Shown: positions 8,229 to 16,710 of the stretch, one piece after another
How positions within the stretch are numbered: the stretch's first letter is position 1
How the letters are laid out: each line of letters starts with the position of its first letter
Assembly: GCA_017694845.1 (NCBI GenBank)
Contig: JADIMI010000081.1
Span: 1-55,506, forward strand
Length of the DNA stretch: 55,506 bases
Direction: 5' to 3'
From: Candidatus Cryptobacteroides intestinavium
Lineage (GTDB): Bacteria; Bacteroidota; Bacteroidia; Bacteroidales; UBA932
Made by a program: the position numbers and the translations under genes
Notes under the pieces: generated by a model
Told to the model about the DNA's origin: nothing
What the model saw: only the letters and a program-made list of their open reading frames with translations
Databases searched by the model: none

Positions 8229-9397
8229 TATTCCTCCTCCTGTTTTACGACTGTAATGTCAAATCTCAGCGGAGCGAATCCTGGAATGAGTGACCCGCTT
8301 CCTGAATATCCGTAACCGAGGCTGGAATAGAAAATGGCGACCGCCTTCTCTCCTGCAGTGAATTTCTCCTCATCCCCGGCTTCTTCGTTGTGGAGATGTT
8401 TCAGCATTGACTTGAATCCGTTGATCAGATCTGTCGATCCGCCCATCGAGATGGCTGTCGAGTCGGAAGACCATTTGATCTCCACGGGTTCGTATGATCT
8501 TGCGGCATTGTAGATGTTATGCACTTTTGCAGTGTCTGCTATAGTGGTGTTGAACACCTGCCCTGCGCGTGGCCCGTAAAGCAGCCTTCCGGTGTAGTTG
8601 ATATAGAGCGTGGTGTCATCCTCGAACGACATTGCCGGGCTTCCGTTCTCATCTTTATCCAGATTGTTGAAATACTGTCTGAACAGGAATCCTGTATATG
8701 CGGTGTCCCATTTCTCCTGGAACACTATCCCGTCGGGTCCGGTATAAGGCTGGCTTTCGGTGGCTCCGGAGTTGTCCGGGTCAATGTGCTGGATGTTCCT
8801 TTTCCAGTATCTGTCCATCGAGTCCCTCTGGTAGAGGAGAATGTCGTTGGTGGCGTCAACAATGGTTATGTCATAGATGGAATTGCTGCCATCCGTCACA
8901 TTTGCAAGGAACTCTTCTTCTGATCCGTATCTTGTGGCGGTGCTCAGCCATGATGGCACCACGGCTTTTCTCTGCCCTCCTATCGTCATCCCGGAGATCA
9001 CATCGCGCACTCCGACATTGAGCCCGGCATCGCTGTTGGTCCAGGTGGCGGGTCCGTAATAGTTGGAGATGTCGTAGTCCATATCCGTCTTGTGGGCCAG
9101 CTCTTCCGAATTCGTGCCAAGAATATTGCCTTCAAGGTCCGTGTACACGTAATAGACAAACACGTATGAGGAATCAGTCACTATGTCACCATCTTCTATC
9201 TGTTCATCTTCCAGCAGATAGACCCCGTTTCCCGTCTTTTCCCACAGATATTCCGGGTGTGTCTCTTTCTGGACTGTCACCCAGGCATCGAAATACCTTT
9301 TCGCTGCTTCGTTGGTGTCTGAAGTTCGTTCTTTTGCGCAGGAGACCGCAAGCACTGTCGCTGCAGAAACTGCTGCTGCTGTTAAAAATCTTTTCAT
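8228..9397 (-). CDS. Lipoprotein with two FKBP-type peptidyl-prolyl isomerase-like domains
   Basis: A 389-residue secreted lipoprotein. The signal peptide ends in a lipobox reading LAVSC with Cys20. Two FKBP-like regions follow, about 50-160 and 255-385; the second carries the landmarks YINYTGRLL, LINGFKSMLKHL and KAVAIFYSSLGYGYSGSGSLIPG. Such proteins act as periplasmic or outer-membrane folding helpers. The start at 9397 (MKRFLTA) gives a proper signal peptide; an in-frame ATG at 9442 would put 15 polar residues before it. A minus-strand TATATTTG element (complement of 9418-9425) lies about 20 bp upstream and could be its promoter. The active-site aromatics are only partly kept, so isomerase activity is uncertain. 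Confidence 0.8.
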   Translation of the reverse strand: MKRFLTAAAVSAATVLAVSCAKERTSDTNEAAKRYFDAWVTVQKETHPEYLWEKTGNGVYLLEDEQIEDGDIVTDSSYVFVYYVYTDLEGNILGTNSEELAHKTDMDYDISNYYGPATWTNSDAGLNVGVRDVISGMTIGGQRKAVVPSWLSTATRYGSEEEFLANVTDGSNSIYDITIVDATNDILLYQRDSMDRYWKRNIQHIDPDNSGATESQPYTGPDGIVFQEKWDTAYTGFLFRQYFNNLDKDENGSPAMSFEDDTTLYINYTGRLLYGPRAGQVFNTTIADTAKVHNIYNAARSYEPVEIKWSSDSTAISMGGSTDLINGFKSMLKHLHNEEAGDEEKFTAGEKAVAIFYSSLGYGYSGSGSLIPGFAPLRFDITVVKQEEE

Positions 9398-9451
9398 TCC
9401 GTTTTTCGTTGAAACTGCAAATATACGTAAAATATCGCTCAAGTCACGACC

Positions 9452-10210
9452 CTATTCGGATACATTGACAACCCATATCCTGTAGAGCAGGGCTGAATTT
9501 GCAGGAACCGTGCCTAAAGGCTTCTTCCCGAGACCGTATCTTCCTGAAAAAACGATGTCGCATACTTCGCCGGTCCTGACTCCCGGCAGTCCTGCCTGCA
9601 GTCCTGGCACTATGTCTCCGCTGCCGAGATCCAGAGTCATAGGGCTGAAATCCCCCTCGGACAGGGTCCAGCCGGACAGGGCCGCGGTGGCGTAGTGATT
9701 GGTGGCGAACAGAGTCAGCCCTCTGGCCGATCCGGATCCTCCTATGCTCACTCCATCTGCCGATGAACTGACGGTGAATGCCGTATATGGAGTCGACAGT
9801 AGCCAGGTGCTGCCGGTGCCATCGATGTCTGTCAATGCAATCTCGGTCGTCTCGGGGCCGCTCTCGAATATGTATCCTGCGAAATATACGGAGACAGAGC
9901 CTGTCTCGGTCAGGGGCTGGCCTTCCCCGTCTATGATGGTCAGACGTGTCGCCCCTCCGTTATGCGTCACCACCGGGGTGATGGTTCCGACCTCTGATTT
10001 CACTATGACAGGAGACCCGTCTTCATTGAATTCGGGATTCCCCTCGGCGTCAGTGTCCTGGATGAATTCGCATTCGGTGAATCTCGCGCTTCCGGCATAG
10101 TCTGCTATGTCCTCTTCCTGGCTGTTGTATGTCGTCTCCAGGCTCTGCCCGGCGCAGCCGGCGAGCAGAAACGCGCCCGACATATATATTATATGTATTC
10201 CCTTTCTCAT
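9452..10210 (-). CDS. FKBP-like lipoprotein, probably non-catalytic
   Basis: A 252-residue lipoprotein with a signal peptide and lipobox LLAGC (Cys19). The middle is rich in Gly, Ser and Thr and looks beta-stranded. The last 60 residues read like the C-terminal half of an FKBP domain: IVPGLQAGLPGVRTGEVCDI, then YGLGKKPLGTVPANSALLYRI. Only this half is recognisable, so catalysis is doubtful. Its ATG overlaps the stop of nrnA by 4 bp (10207-10210), so the two are likely co-transcribed. The next gene downstream is another FKBP-like lipoprotein, which makes a small secreted-folding-factor group. Confidence 0.7.
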   Translation of the reverse strand: MRKGIHIIYMSGAFLLAGCAGQSLETTYNSQEEDIADYAGSARFTECEFIQDTDAEGNPEFNEDGSPVIVKSEVGTITPVVTHNGGATRLTIIDGEGQPLTETGSVSVYFAGYIFESGPETTEIALTDIDGTGSTWLLSTPYTAFTVSSSADGVSIGGSGSARGLTLFATNHYATAALSGWTLSEGDFSPMTLDLGSGDIVPGLQAGLPGVRTGEVCDIVFSGRYGLGKKPLGTVPANSALLYRIWVVNVSE

Positions 10211-11250
10211 CTGCTGAAAAAAATGTGTGTGACTTTCTCTATGTACGCCGCGGCATCTTTTATGCCCTTGACATCATCCGGTATCATAAGCTTTCCCCCT
10301 GATGCCAGCTCGTGTCCGCCCCCGTTGAAGTATTCCCTGGCGCATCTGTTGGCGGATGTGCCCTTCTTGGATCTGATGGACACTCTGAACCTGTCCTTGT
10401 CCTGCTTCAGGAATATGCTCATCCTGACGTTGCTGATTGCAAGAGGAATATTGACGAACCCTTCCGTGTCTCCATCCTGGATCCCGAATTTCATTATGGT
10501 CTTCCTCCCGAGGATCATATATGCCACCCCATCCCCGGTTATGGTCAGGCATCTGTCCAGGAGGTAGCCCATCAGCCTGATACGTGTCTCCTTGTAGCTG
10601 TTGAACACCTTGTCTATGATGAGGTCCCTGTCCACCCCGGCATCAAGCAGGGCGGACGCCATATCCAGGGTAGTGGGGAATACAGAATTGGCGAAGTTGT
10701 TGGTGTCTGTCGTCATTCCGGTCATCAGCGCGGCGGCCGAGATGGCGGGCAGCTTCCGGGCATCGTGACGGATACCAGGCATTTCCATAAGGATATAGTA
10801 CAGCAGTTCGGCCGTAGAGGACACGCCGGTCTCGGAGAAGCATATGTCGAAGCATTCCGTGTCCGGGTCAAGGTGATGGTCTATCAGCACTTTCTTCCCT
10901 GCTGCCGACCGCAGGACATTTTCCAGATCCCCTGTCCTTGAAAAGGAGTTGAAATCCTGACAGATGACAAGGTCGCTTGACAGCAGCCTGTCTTCGGTCT
11001 CCTCCTTCGCCTCGGAATATGTGTATACTTTCTTTCCGGCCTGTTCAATCAGGAACCCCAGGGCGGACGGATGAGGGTCAGGCAGCACGACAGCGGCATC
11101 CCTGCCCAGTCCGGAGAGGTATCCGAGCATTGCCACTGCGCTGCCTATGGCATCTCCATCCGGATGTATATGCACAGCCACAGTGATGCGGTCGGATGTG
11201 CGGATATACATGTCCAATGCTTCTATGTCGTTCCTGTCCAGTGATTTCAT
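10207..11250 (-). CDS. DHH-family phosphoesterase, NrnA-like nanoRNase / pAp phosphatase
   Basis: A 347-residue DHH/DHHA1 protein. Metal-binding motifs are HIHPDGDAIGS at 27-37, Asp99 in CQDF, and IDHH at 123-126; the C-terminal DHHA1 domain has the motif FNGGGHELASGG. NrnA-type enzymes degrade 2-5 nt RNAs and dephosphorylate 3'-phosphoadenosine 5'-phosphate. A minus-strand TAATTTTG box (complement of 11274-11281) lies 24 bp upstream, in a short divergent promoter region shared with the gene at 11357. Confidence 0.9.
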   Translation of the reverse strand: MKSLDRNDIEALDMYIRTSDRITVAVHIHPDGDAIGSAVAMLGYLSGLGRDAAVVLPDPHPSALGFLIEQAGKKVYTYSEAKEETEDRLLSSDLVICQDFNSFSRTGDLENVLRSAAGKKVLIDHHLDPDTECFDICFSETGVSSTAELLYYILMEMPGIRHDARKLPAISAAALMTGMTTDTNNFANSVFPTTLDMASALLDAGVDRDLIIDKVFNSYKETRIRLMGYLLDRCLTITGDGVAYMILGRKTIMKFGIQDGDTEGFVNIPLAISNVRMSIFLKQDKDRFRVSIRSKKGTSANRCAREYFNGGGHELASGGKLMIPDDVKGIKDAAAYIEKVTHIFFSR

Positions 11251-11290
11251 TCAAATCTCTTTTATTTCGGACGCAAAATTACAAATTATA

Positions 11291-11321
11291 TTGCATTTGA
11301 TAAATCAAATTTTTAACTTTG
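11291..11321 (+). promoter_or_regulatory. Bacteroidota-type promoter for the 11.36 kb operon
   Basis: TTG at 11291-11293, 20 bp, then TAACTTTG at 11314-11321. It lies 35 bp before the ATG at 11357 and in a 106-bp divergent gap with nrnA. Confidence 0.55.
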
Positions 11322-11356
11322 TCCGGAATTTGGAATAAATAAAATACATAACATAA

Positions 11357-12037
11357 ATGGTCAAGAAACTTTTTTCCTATCTGATCCTCCCTATCGCTAT
11401 CATAGGGCTGGTCTATCTCATTGTGGAGAGCGTAATGCAGCCTGTAAGGTTCAATGAACAGAAGGAGTACCGTGAGGGGGTGGCTATCCAGCGCCTCAAG
11501 GATCTCCGTACTCTCCAGGAAGCTTACAAGACCGAGACAGGACATTTCACTTCTTCGGTCGATTCCCTCAAGAACTTCTATAACACCGGGGATATCCGCG
11601 TGGTGATGCAGATCGGATCGAACGATGACTCCCTTGCAGTGGTCAATACGGAAAGGGTGAAGAAACGCAATCCGAGGATCACTCCCGAGCAGCTTTATGA
11701 GCTCTATCTCCAGGGCGAGCACCTCGTCTTCTCCGTAGAGAATGACATCCCTGTCAGGGACACCCTCTTCAACAACCGTCCTGACTTCTGCATCGATTCC
11801 ATCGCTTTCATTCCGTTCTGCGGGGATTCCATAATAATGGAGTCGACAATAAAGAAGGTCTCTGGTGTGGATGTTCCTCTGTTCGAGGCAAGCATGCCTT
11901 ACAAGGCTCTGCTGACAGGTCTTGACAACCAGCTCAGGATCAATCTGGATGCAGAAAGAGAGGATACGGGACGTTACCCTGGTCTGAAAGTAGGTAGTAT
12001 CACCGCCCCTAACAACAATGCCGGAAACTGGGAGTAG
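11357..12037 (+). CDS. Conserved Bacteroidota protein with one N-terminal membrane helix
   Basis: A 226-residue protein of unknown function. Residues 5-24 form one transmembrane helix, and the rest is soluble and probably periplasmic. The segment RLKDLRTLQEAYKTETGHFTSS resembles the alpha1 region of type II secretion pseudopilin-like proteins in layout, but there is no GFTLIE prepilin motif. Genes like this commonly precede DUF3822 and rsmD in Bacteroidales, as here: its last 20 bp overlap the DUF3822 gene, and a promoter-like element precedes it. Confidence 0.6.
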   Translation: MVKKLFSYLILPIAIIGLVYLIVESVMQPVRFNEQKEYREGVAIQRLKDLRTLQEAYKTETGHFTSSVDSLKNFYNTGDIRVVMQIGSNDDSLAVVNTERVKKRNPRITPEQLYELYLQGEHLVFSVENDIPVRDTLFNNRPDFCIDSIAFIPFCGDSIIMESTIKKVSGVDVPLFEASMPYKALLTGLDNQLRINLDAEREDTGRYPGLKVGSITAPNNNAGNWE

Positions 12038-12509
12038 CAAAATATTGTATACAAGCAGATGTGCCCTCGTCCCTGAGCAGTTCTTTGAACCGTCTTCGGC
12101 GAGGGCAATGCTTGTGGAGACGGTGGATATAGATGACACGGATGAGGTGTCCTATGTGGCGGTGCCGTGGTGCAGTGCCGTGCTCATCTACGCCCGTACG
12201 CCGGGAGATGACTCGCTGCCTGAACTGTATCATCTTCTGCTGAAGGCAGGTGATCTGGACGAACATAACCGGATCGTGGCATCGTACCGCAGCGGGGTTC
12301 TGTATCTTGTCGTGTCCGAGGATAGGTGCCTGAGGCTGTGCAACTCTTTCCGGACCGCCGATTTCACGACGGCTGAATATTATCTGTTTATGGTGCTCAA
12401 GAAGTTCCAGATGAATCCGGAAGTATCCACGGTATATTTCCGTGCCGGACTTACGGATGATCAGGAGATCTCTCTCTACAGGTATTTCAAGGCTGTTGAA
12501 AGGATATGA
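12018..12509 (+). CDS. DUF3822 family protein
   Basis: A 163-residue cytoplasmic protein with no signal peptide. The overall pattern, including VPWCSAVLIYARTPGD and the late segment FRTADFTTAEYYLFMVLKKFQMNPE, matches the DUF3822 family, thought to have an ASKHA-like fold and found in Bacteroidota. Function unknown. It overlaps the preceding gene by 20 bp and the rsmD start by 4 bp (ATGA), which indicates a translationally coupled operon and hints at a link to ribosome maturation; that link is inference from position only. Confidence 0.7.
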   Translation: MPETGSSKILYTSRCALVPEQFFEPSSARAMLVETVDIDDTDEVSYVAVPWCSAVLIYARTPGDDSLPELYHLLLKAGDLDEHNRIVASYRSGVLYLVVSEDRCLRLCNSFRTADFTTAEYYLFMVLKKFQMNPEVSTVYFRAGLTDDQEISLYRYFKAVERI

Positions 12510-13048
12510 GAATAATCGGAGGACGTCTCAGGGGAAAGACGGTCGACCCGCCGGCCGGGTACAGGGCGAGGCCTACAACGGATTTCGCGAGGGAAGGACT
12601 TTTCAATGTCCTTGACAATGAATATGATTTCGATGGTCTGTCAGTGCTCGATCTGTTCGGGGGTACAGGGGCCATCTCCTATGAATTTGCCTCAAGAGGG
12701 GCGGGAAGCATATATTGTGTGGAGATGCTGCAGCAGAATGCCGAGTTCATAAGAAACTGTGCACGGAGGCTGGGCCTGGACAATGTCAGGGTCATAAGGC
12801 ACAATGTCTTTGATTTCCTTGAAATATGCAAGGTGAAGTTTGACATTGTATTCGCGGATCCTCCGTATGCGCTTGAAGGTGTTGACGCCCTTCCGCAGAA
12901 GATACTGTCTGGAGGTCTGCTTCATCCGGGAGGCTATTTCATACTTGAGCATTCCGGTGATCACTCTTTCACCCTGGATGAGAGGTTTGTCAAGGAGAAG
13001 AAGTACGGCAATGTGCATTTCTCCTTCTTCGAGCAGCCGGAAGAGTGA
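12506..13048 (+). CDS. rsmD: 16S rRNA (guanine(966)-N(2))-methyltransferase
   Basis: A 180-residue class I SAM methyltransferase of the RsmD family, which methylates G966 of 16S rRNA on the 30S subunit. The start MRIIGGRLRGKTVDPP is the family's usual N-terminus, and TRPTTD-like ARPTTDFARE follows at 21-30. The SAM loop is VLDLFGGTGAI (48-58) and the catalytic N6/N2-amine motif is DPPY at 118-121. Length is normal. It is the last gene of a three-gene overlapping set. Confidence 0.93.
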   Translation: MRIIGGRLRGKTVDPPAGYRARPTTDFAREGLFNVLDNEYDFDGLSVLDLFGGTGAISYEFASRGAGSIYCVEMLQQNAEFIRNCARRLGLDNVRVIRHNVFDFLEICKVKFDIVFADPPYALEGVDALPQKILSGGLLHPGGYFILEHSGDHSFTLDERFVKEKKYGNVHFSFFEQPEE

Positions 13049-13086
13049 ATCAGTCGCCGCAGTCACATATTTGAATTTTGTACGAT

Positions 13087-13989
13087 ATGGAAGTCAGTCA
13101 GAGAGAAAAAAGGATTATGAAGGTGACATTGACCGGGATGTTTGTCAATGTAGTGCTTTCTGCAGGAAAGATAGCGGCCGGTGTGTTCGGCAGAAGTTCC
13201 GCGATGCTGGCGGATGGAGTCCATTCCCTCTCTGACCTTCTCACCGATATAATCGTGATAGCGTTTGTGCGGGTGTCTTCAAAAGGCAGGGACCGCAGTC
13301 ACGAATTCGGCCACGGGAAGTACGAGACTCTGGCGACATTGCTTGTCAGCCTGATCCTGATTGTCGTCGCTGCACAGATGATGGTGTCGGGTATCGGTTC
13401 GATCACCAATGTGCTTGACGGCGGTACCATTCCAGTGCCGGGTTATGTCGCCCTGGCCGCAGCCGTGATCTCGATAGTGGCCAAGGAGCTTCTTTACCGT
13501 TATACGATTGCTGTCGGGAGGAAGACCGGCAGTCCGGCTGTAGAGGCCAACGCCTGGCATCACCGTTCCGATGCCTTCTCTTCCATAGGTTCGCTCATAG
13601 GTATATCAGGCGCGATCTTTCTCGGTGACAACTGGGTGATACTTGATCCTCTTGTATGCTGCTGCATCAGCATCGCCATCTTTGTCGTGGCTGTCAAGAT
13701 GGCCGGCCCTTCACTCAACGAGCTGCTGGATGGCTCCCTGCCGGAGGAGTCGGAGAAAGAGATAGTTTCTCTGGCCATGTCTGTGGAAGGTGTCCGTAAT
13801 ATCCATAATCTCAAGACGCGCCGCAGCGGCCTGTCGGTCATGGTCGAGGCGCATCTGGTGGTCGACCCGGATATGACTGTGGAACAGGCGCACGAGATCT
13901 CTACCGCCGTCGAGAATGCCATTGTGAAAAAGTTCGGAAACGAGACCCAGATTTCTATACACATAGAGCCTTCGGAGGCTGCAAAATAA
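13087..13989 (+). CDS. Cation diffusion facilitator (CDF) metal transporter
   Basis: A 300-residue inner-membrane CDF exporter that trades divalent metals such as Zn2+ or Fe2+ for protons. The metal-site motif ADGVHSLSD is in the second helix and HHRSDAFSS in the fifth, with a C-terminal cytoplasmic domain ending QISIHIEP that dimerises the protein. The ATG at 13087 was chosen over an upstream TTG at 13078. It follows rsmD by 38 bp. The metal cannot be told from sequence. Confidence 0.93.
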   Translation: MEVSQREKRIMKVTLTGMFVNVVLSAGKIAAGVFGRSSAMLADGVHSLSDLLTDIIVIAFVRVSSKGRDRSHEFGHGKYETLATLLVSLILIVVAAQMMVSGIGSITNVLDGGTIPVPGYVALAAAVISIVAKELLYRYTIAVGRKTGSPAVEANAWHHRSDAFSSIGSLIGISGAIFLGDNWVILDPLVCCCISIAIFVVAVKMAGPSLNELLDGSLPEESEKEIVSLAMSVEGVRNIHNLKTRRSGLSVMVEAHLVVDPDMTVEQAHEISTAVENAIVKKFGNETQISIHIEPSEAAK

Positions 13990-13996
13990 TATCATT

Positions 13997-14866
13997 ATGA
14001 AAAACGGTTTTTTATATTTGTCCATTCTGTCGCTGTTGATGTGTCTGTCCCGGACAGATATCTCCGCGCAGACAGCGAAAAGTCTTTTCTGGAAAAAGGA
14101 CGGGAAGCAGGTCAATGAGATTGTCTCTGAAAAGGCTGACCAGTACAGAAATGTCGGACATCACGGTCCTGCAGTCGAGAATTCATATATGGCACTGAGA
14201 ATCTATTTCAACAACAGCGGTGCCATTGATGTCTATTCCAAGTCCGGCAGAGGGATGGAGCTCGAGAAATACAGATGGTATCCTGATTCTCTCGCCCAGG
14301 CTGAGTATGGAGCCGGTTGTGATGAATATATGGTCGGGAAGACGGTCGGCCTGGGGGGAATTGCCTTGTGGGATGGGGAGAAGGAAGTGAAGCTTGTGGC
14401 GACGAAAGGACGTACGGCCCGGGTAGGGGAGACCCGCAACGGATCCTATGCACAAATGATAGCATACGGTGTCGTCTATAAGGGTGATACTCTCGATGTG
14501 TCCATAAGGATAGATATGAAGACGAAGACACGTCTGGCGAAGGTTACGGCGGAAGTGCTTGATGGTACAAAGGTCCAGTTCCTCACCGGAGTCAATTATC
14601 ATAAGGGGGCCAATGTGTCCTATGGAGATGGCTATATCTCCGTATGGGGTGTCCATCCTGCGGATGTGTCAAAGGATCCTCAGCCGATCGGAGGCGGGAT
14701 GTTCTTCAACAGATCCGATTTTTCCGATCCGGAAAAGACCGGGGATATGGTGCGTATCATTTCCAGGCCGGCATCGCGGATAAGCACGGAAGTGATATCA
14801 GCCTCGACCAAGGAGGCCGAGCTGAATACCGCCAGACGCTTCGAGACATTTATGCAGGGAGACTGA
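13997..14866 (+). CDS. Secreted DUF4861 family protein
   Basis: A 289-residue protein with an N-terminal signal peptide ending about residue 25 (DISAQ). The segment HHGPAVENSYMALRIYFNNSGAIDVYSK is typical of DUF4861, a beta-rich family found beside polysaccharide-use genes in Bacteroidota, with a proposed carbohydrate-active fold. No characterised member is known to me. It lies 7 bp after the CDF gene and 2 bp before ybaK, but neither neighbour points to a sugar substrate. Confidence 0.7.
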   Translation: MKNGFLYLSILSLLMCLSRTDISAQTAKSLFWKKDGKQVNEIVSEKADQYRNVGHHGPAVENSYMALRIYFNNSGAIDVYSKSGRGMELEKYRWYPDSLAQAEYGAGCDEYMVGKTVGLGGIALWDGEKEVKLVATKGRTARVGETRNGSYAQMIAYGVVYKGDTLDVSIRIDMKTKTRLAKVTAEVLDGTKVQFLTGVNYHKGANVSYGDGYISVWGVHPADVSKDPQPIGGGMFFNRSDFSDPEKTGDMVRIISRPASRISTEVISASTKEAELNTARRFETFMQGD

Positions 14867-14868
14867 CA

Positions 14869-15363
14869 ATGAAGCTGCAGAAGACCAATGCCGCCCGTCT
14901 GCTGGACAAGGCAGGCATAGAGTATGAACTGATTCCGTACGAGGTGGATGAGAATGACCTGGCCGCCGGTCACGTGGCCAGGCAGCTCGGTGAGCCGGTG
15001 GAGCGGGTGTTCAAGACGCTCGTCCTGGAGGGGGACCGTAGCGGACATTTCGTATGTGTGGTGCCAGGTGACTCCGAGATAGACCTTAAGGCCGCAGCCA
15101 AGGTCTCGGGCAACAAGAAATGCGACCTTATACACGTCAAGGAACTTCTTCCCCTTACCGGATATATCAGGGGAGGCTGTTCCCCGGTGGGAATGAAGAA
15201 ACCGTTCCCCGTATATTTCCATTCCACGGCACTTGACTATGATTATATATATGTAAGTGCAGGGGTGCGGGGGCTTCAGCTGAAGATAGCGCCTTATGAT
15301 ATCATCGGCTATACCGGGGCGGCTGTCGCCGATATAGCCAGGAGACCTGGTCAGAACGAATAG
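14869..15363 (+). CDS. ybaK: Cys-tRNA(Pro) deacylase (YbaK/EbsC family)
   Basis: A 164-residue editing protein that hydrolyses Cys-tRNAPro made in error by ProRS. The start KTNAARLLDKAGIEYEL, then RVFKTLVLEGD, VVPGDSEIDLKAAAK and RGGCSPVGMKKPFP (the conserved GGxSPxG loop) are diagnostic. The ATG at 14869 lies 2 bp after the stop of the previous gene; an open frame extends further upstream but only inside that gene. The 3' end overlaps the convergent CoA-transferase gene by 13 bp. Confidence 0.95.
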   Translation: MKLQKTNAARLLDKAGIEYELIPYEVDENDLAAGHVARQLGEPVERVFKTLVLEGDRSGHFVCVVPGDSEIDLKAAAKVSGNKKCDLIHVKELLPLTGYIRGGCSPVGMKKPFPVYFHSTALDYDYIYVSAGVRGLQLKIAPYDIIGYTGAAVADIARRPGQNE

Positions 15364-16652
15364 TAGTGAGGTCCGAATCTTTCGAATGCTGCCCTGTCGA
15401 GTTCCTCCCTGTGGTCAGGATGGGCTATGCTGATGAGCAGTTTCGCCCTTTCTTCCATTGATCTTCCGTAAAGGTCGACCGCACCGTATTCGGTAACTAC
15501 CCAGTGTACGTGCGCCCGGGATGTGACGACTCCCGCTCCTTCCATTATTGTAGGGGCGATCTTGCTGACTCCGTTCTTCGTGCAGGATGGCATTGCGATT
15601 ATCGCCTTCCCGCCTTCCGAGAGGGAGGCACCGTATATGAAGTCCACCTGGCCGCCTGTACCGGAGTAGAATTTCTTCCCTATCGAATCCGCGCATACCT
15701 GTCCGGTGAGGTCTATCTGCACCGCTGAATTGATCGCAGTCATTTTCGGATTCCTTGCAATGACGTACGGATCGTTGGTATATCCGACATCCATCATTGC
15801 CACCATAGGGTTGTCATCGATGAAGTCGTATACCCTCTGCGACCCCATCAGGAATGTCGACACGAGCTTACCTCTGTCAGTCACTTTATTGCGTCCTGTT
15901 ATCACGCCTGACTCCGCAAGTTTGAGCACTCCATCGGCGAACATTTCAGTGTGGATTCCCAGATCCTTGTGGCCGCCGAGCTGTGCGAGCACCGCATTAG
16001 GTATGGCGCCTATTCCCATCTGCAGGCAGGCTCCATCTTCTATCAGCTCCGCGCAGTGCCTGCCGATGGCTGTCTCCACTTCATCCGGAGCCGTGAATCT
16101 GGCTTCTTTCAGAGGGGTGTTGTCCTCGACGAAGATGTCTATCATATCCATAGGTATCATTGCCTGTCCCCAGGCGCGCGGAACATTGCTGTTGACCACC
16201 GCTATGACGGTCCCTGCGCATTCAATGGCGGCCAGGGTCGCATCGACCGAAGTGCCGAGGGACACGAACCCGTGCCTGTCGGGAGGACATACCTGTATCA
16301 TTGCGACATCGCAGCGGAGGGCTCCGCAACGGTAGAGTTTCTGGGTCTCGCTCAGGAATACAGGGATGTAGTCGGAATATCCGCTCTGTACGCTCGGGCG
16401 GACATTGGCCCCGATGAAGAATCCCTGGTGGAAGAATATCCCGTTGAATCTGGGATCTGAATAAGGTGCCGGTCCTTCAGTGTGCAGATGATGTATGCGG
16501 ACATCCTTCAGTTCGCCTGCCTCGCCTCTGCGGCACAGTGCCTCTATAAGTACCTGGGGGGCGCTCGCGACGCTGCTTAGATGTATGTGATCTCCTGATT
16601 TGACGACTTTTACAGCTTCATCCGCTGAAATGTAGTGGATCTCTTTTCTCAT
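15351..16652 (-). CDS. Acetyl-CoA hydrolase/transferase family CoA-transferase (4-hydroxybutyrate/butyryl-CoA:acetate type)
   Basis: A 433-residue enzyme of the family that includes 4-hydroxybutyrate CoA-transferase, butyryl-CoA:acetate CoA-transferase and succinyl-CoA:acetate CoA-transferase. The catalytic Glu is Glu236 in LGIHTEMFADG, and the CoA-binding motif GTGGQVDF is near 340; IGAIPNAV and VVTEYGAVDLYG are further family markers. The start MRKEIHY at 16652 was chosen because the upstream in-frame extension runs through the divergent promoter gap. With ptb-buk in the same window it adds a second way to make a short-chain acid from its CoA ester. The exact acyl donor is not decided by sequence. 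Confidence 0.85.
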   Translation of the reverse strand: MRKEIHYISADEAVKVVKSGDHIHLSSVASAPQVLIEALCRRGEAGELKDVRIHHLHTEGPAPYSDPRFNGIFFHQGFFIGANVRPSVQSGYSDYIPVFLSETQKLYRCGALRCDVAMIQVCPPDRHGFVSLGTSVDATLAAIECAGTVIAVVNSNVPRAWGQAMIPMDMIDIFVEDNTPLKEARFTAPDEVETAIGRHCAELIEDGACLQMGIGAIPNAVLAQLGGHKDLGIHTEMFADGVLKLAESGVITGRNKVTDRGKLVSTFLMGSQRVYDFIDDNPMVAMMDVGYTNDPYVIARNPKMTAINSAVQIDLTGQVCADSIGKKFYSGTGGQVDFIYGASLSEGGKAIIAMPSCTKNGVSKIAPTIMEGAGVVTSRAHVHWVVTEYGAVDLYGRSMEERAKLLISIAHPDHREELDRAAFERFGPHYYSF

Positions 16653-16710
16653 TGGATTTGTTTTAGATTCCAAATATAGATATTTTCTTAATATCTTTGT
16701 CGTCCGGAAA

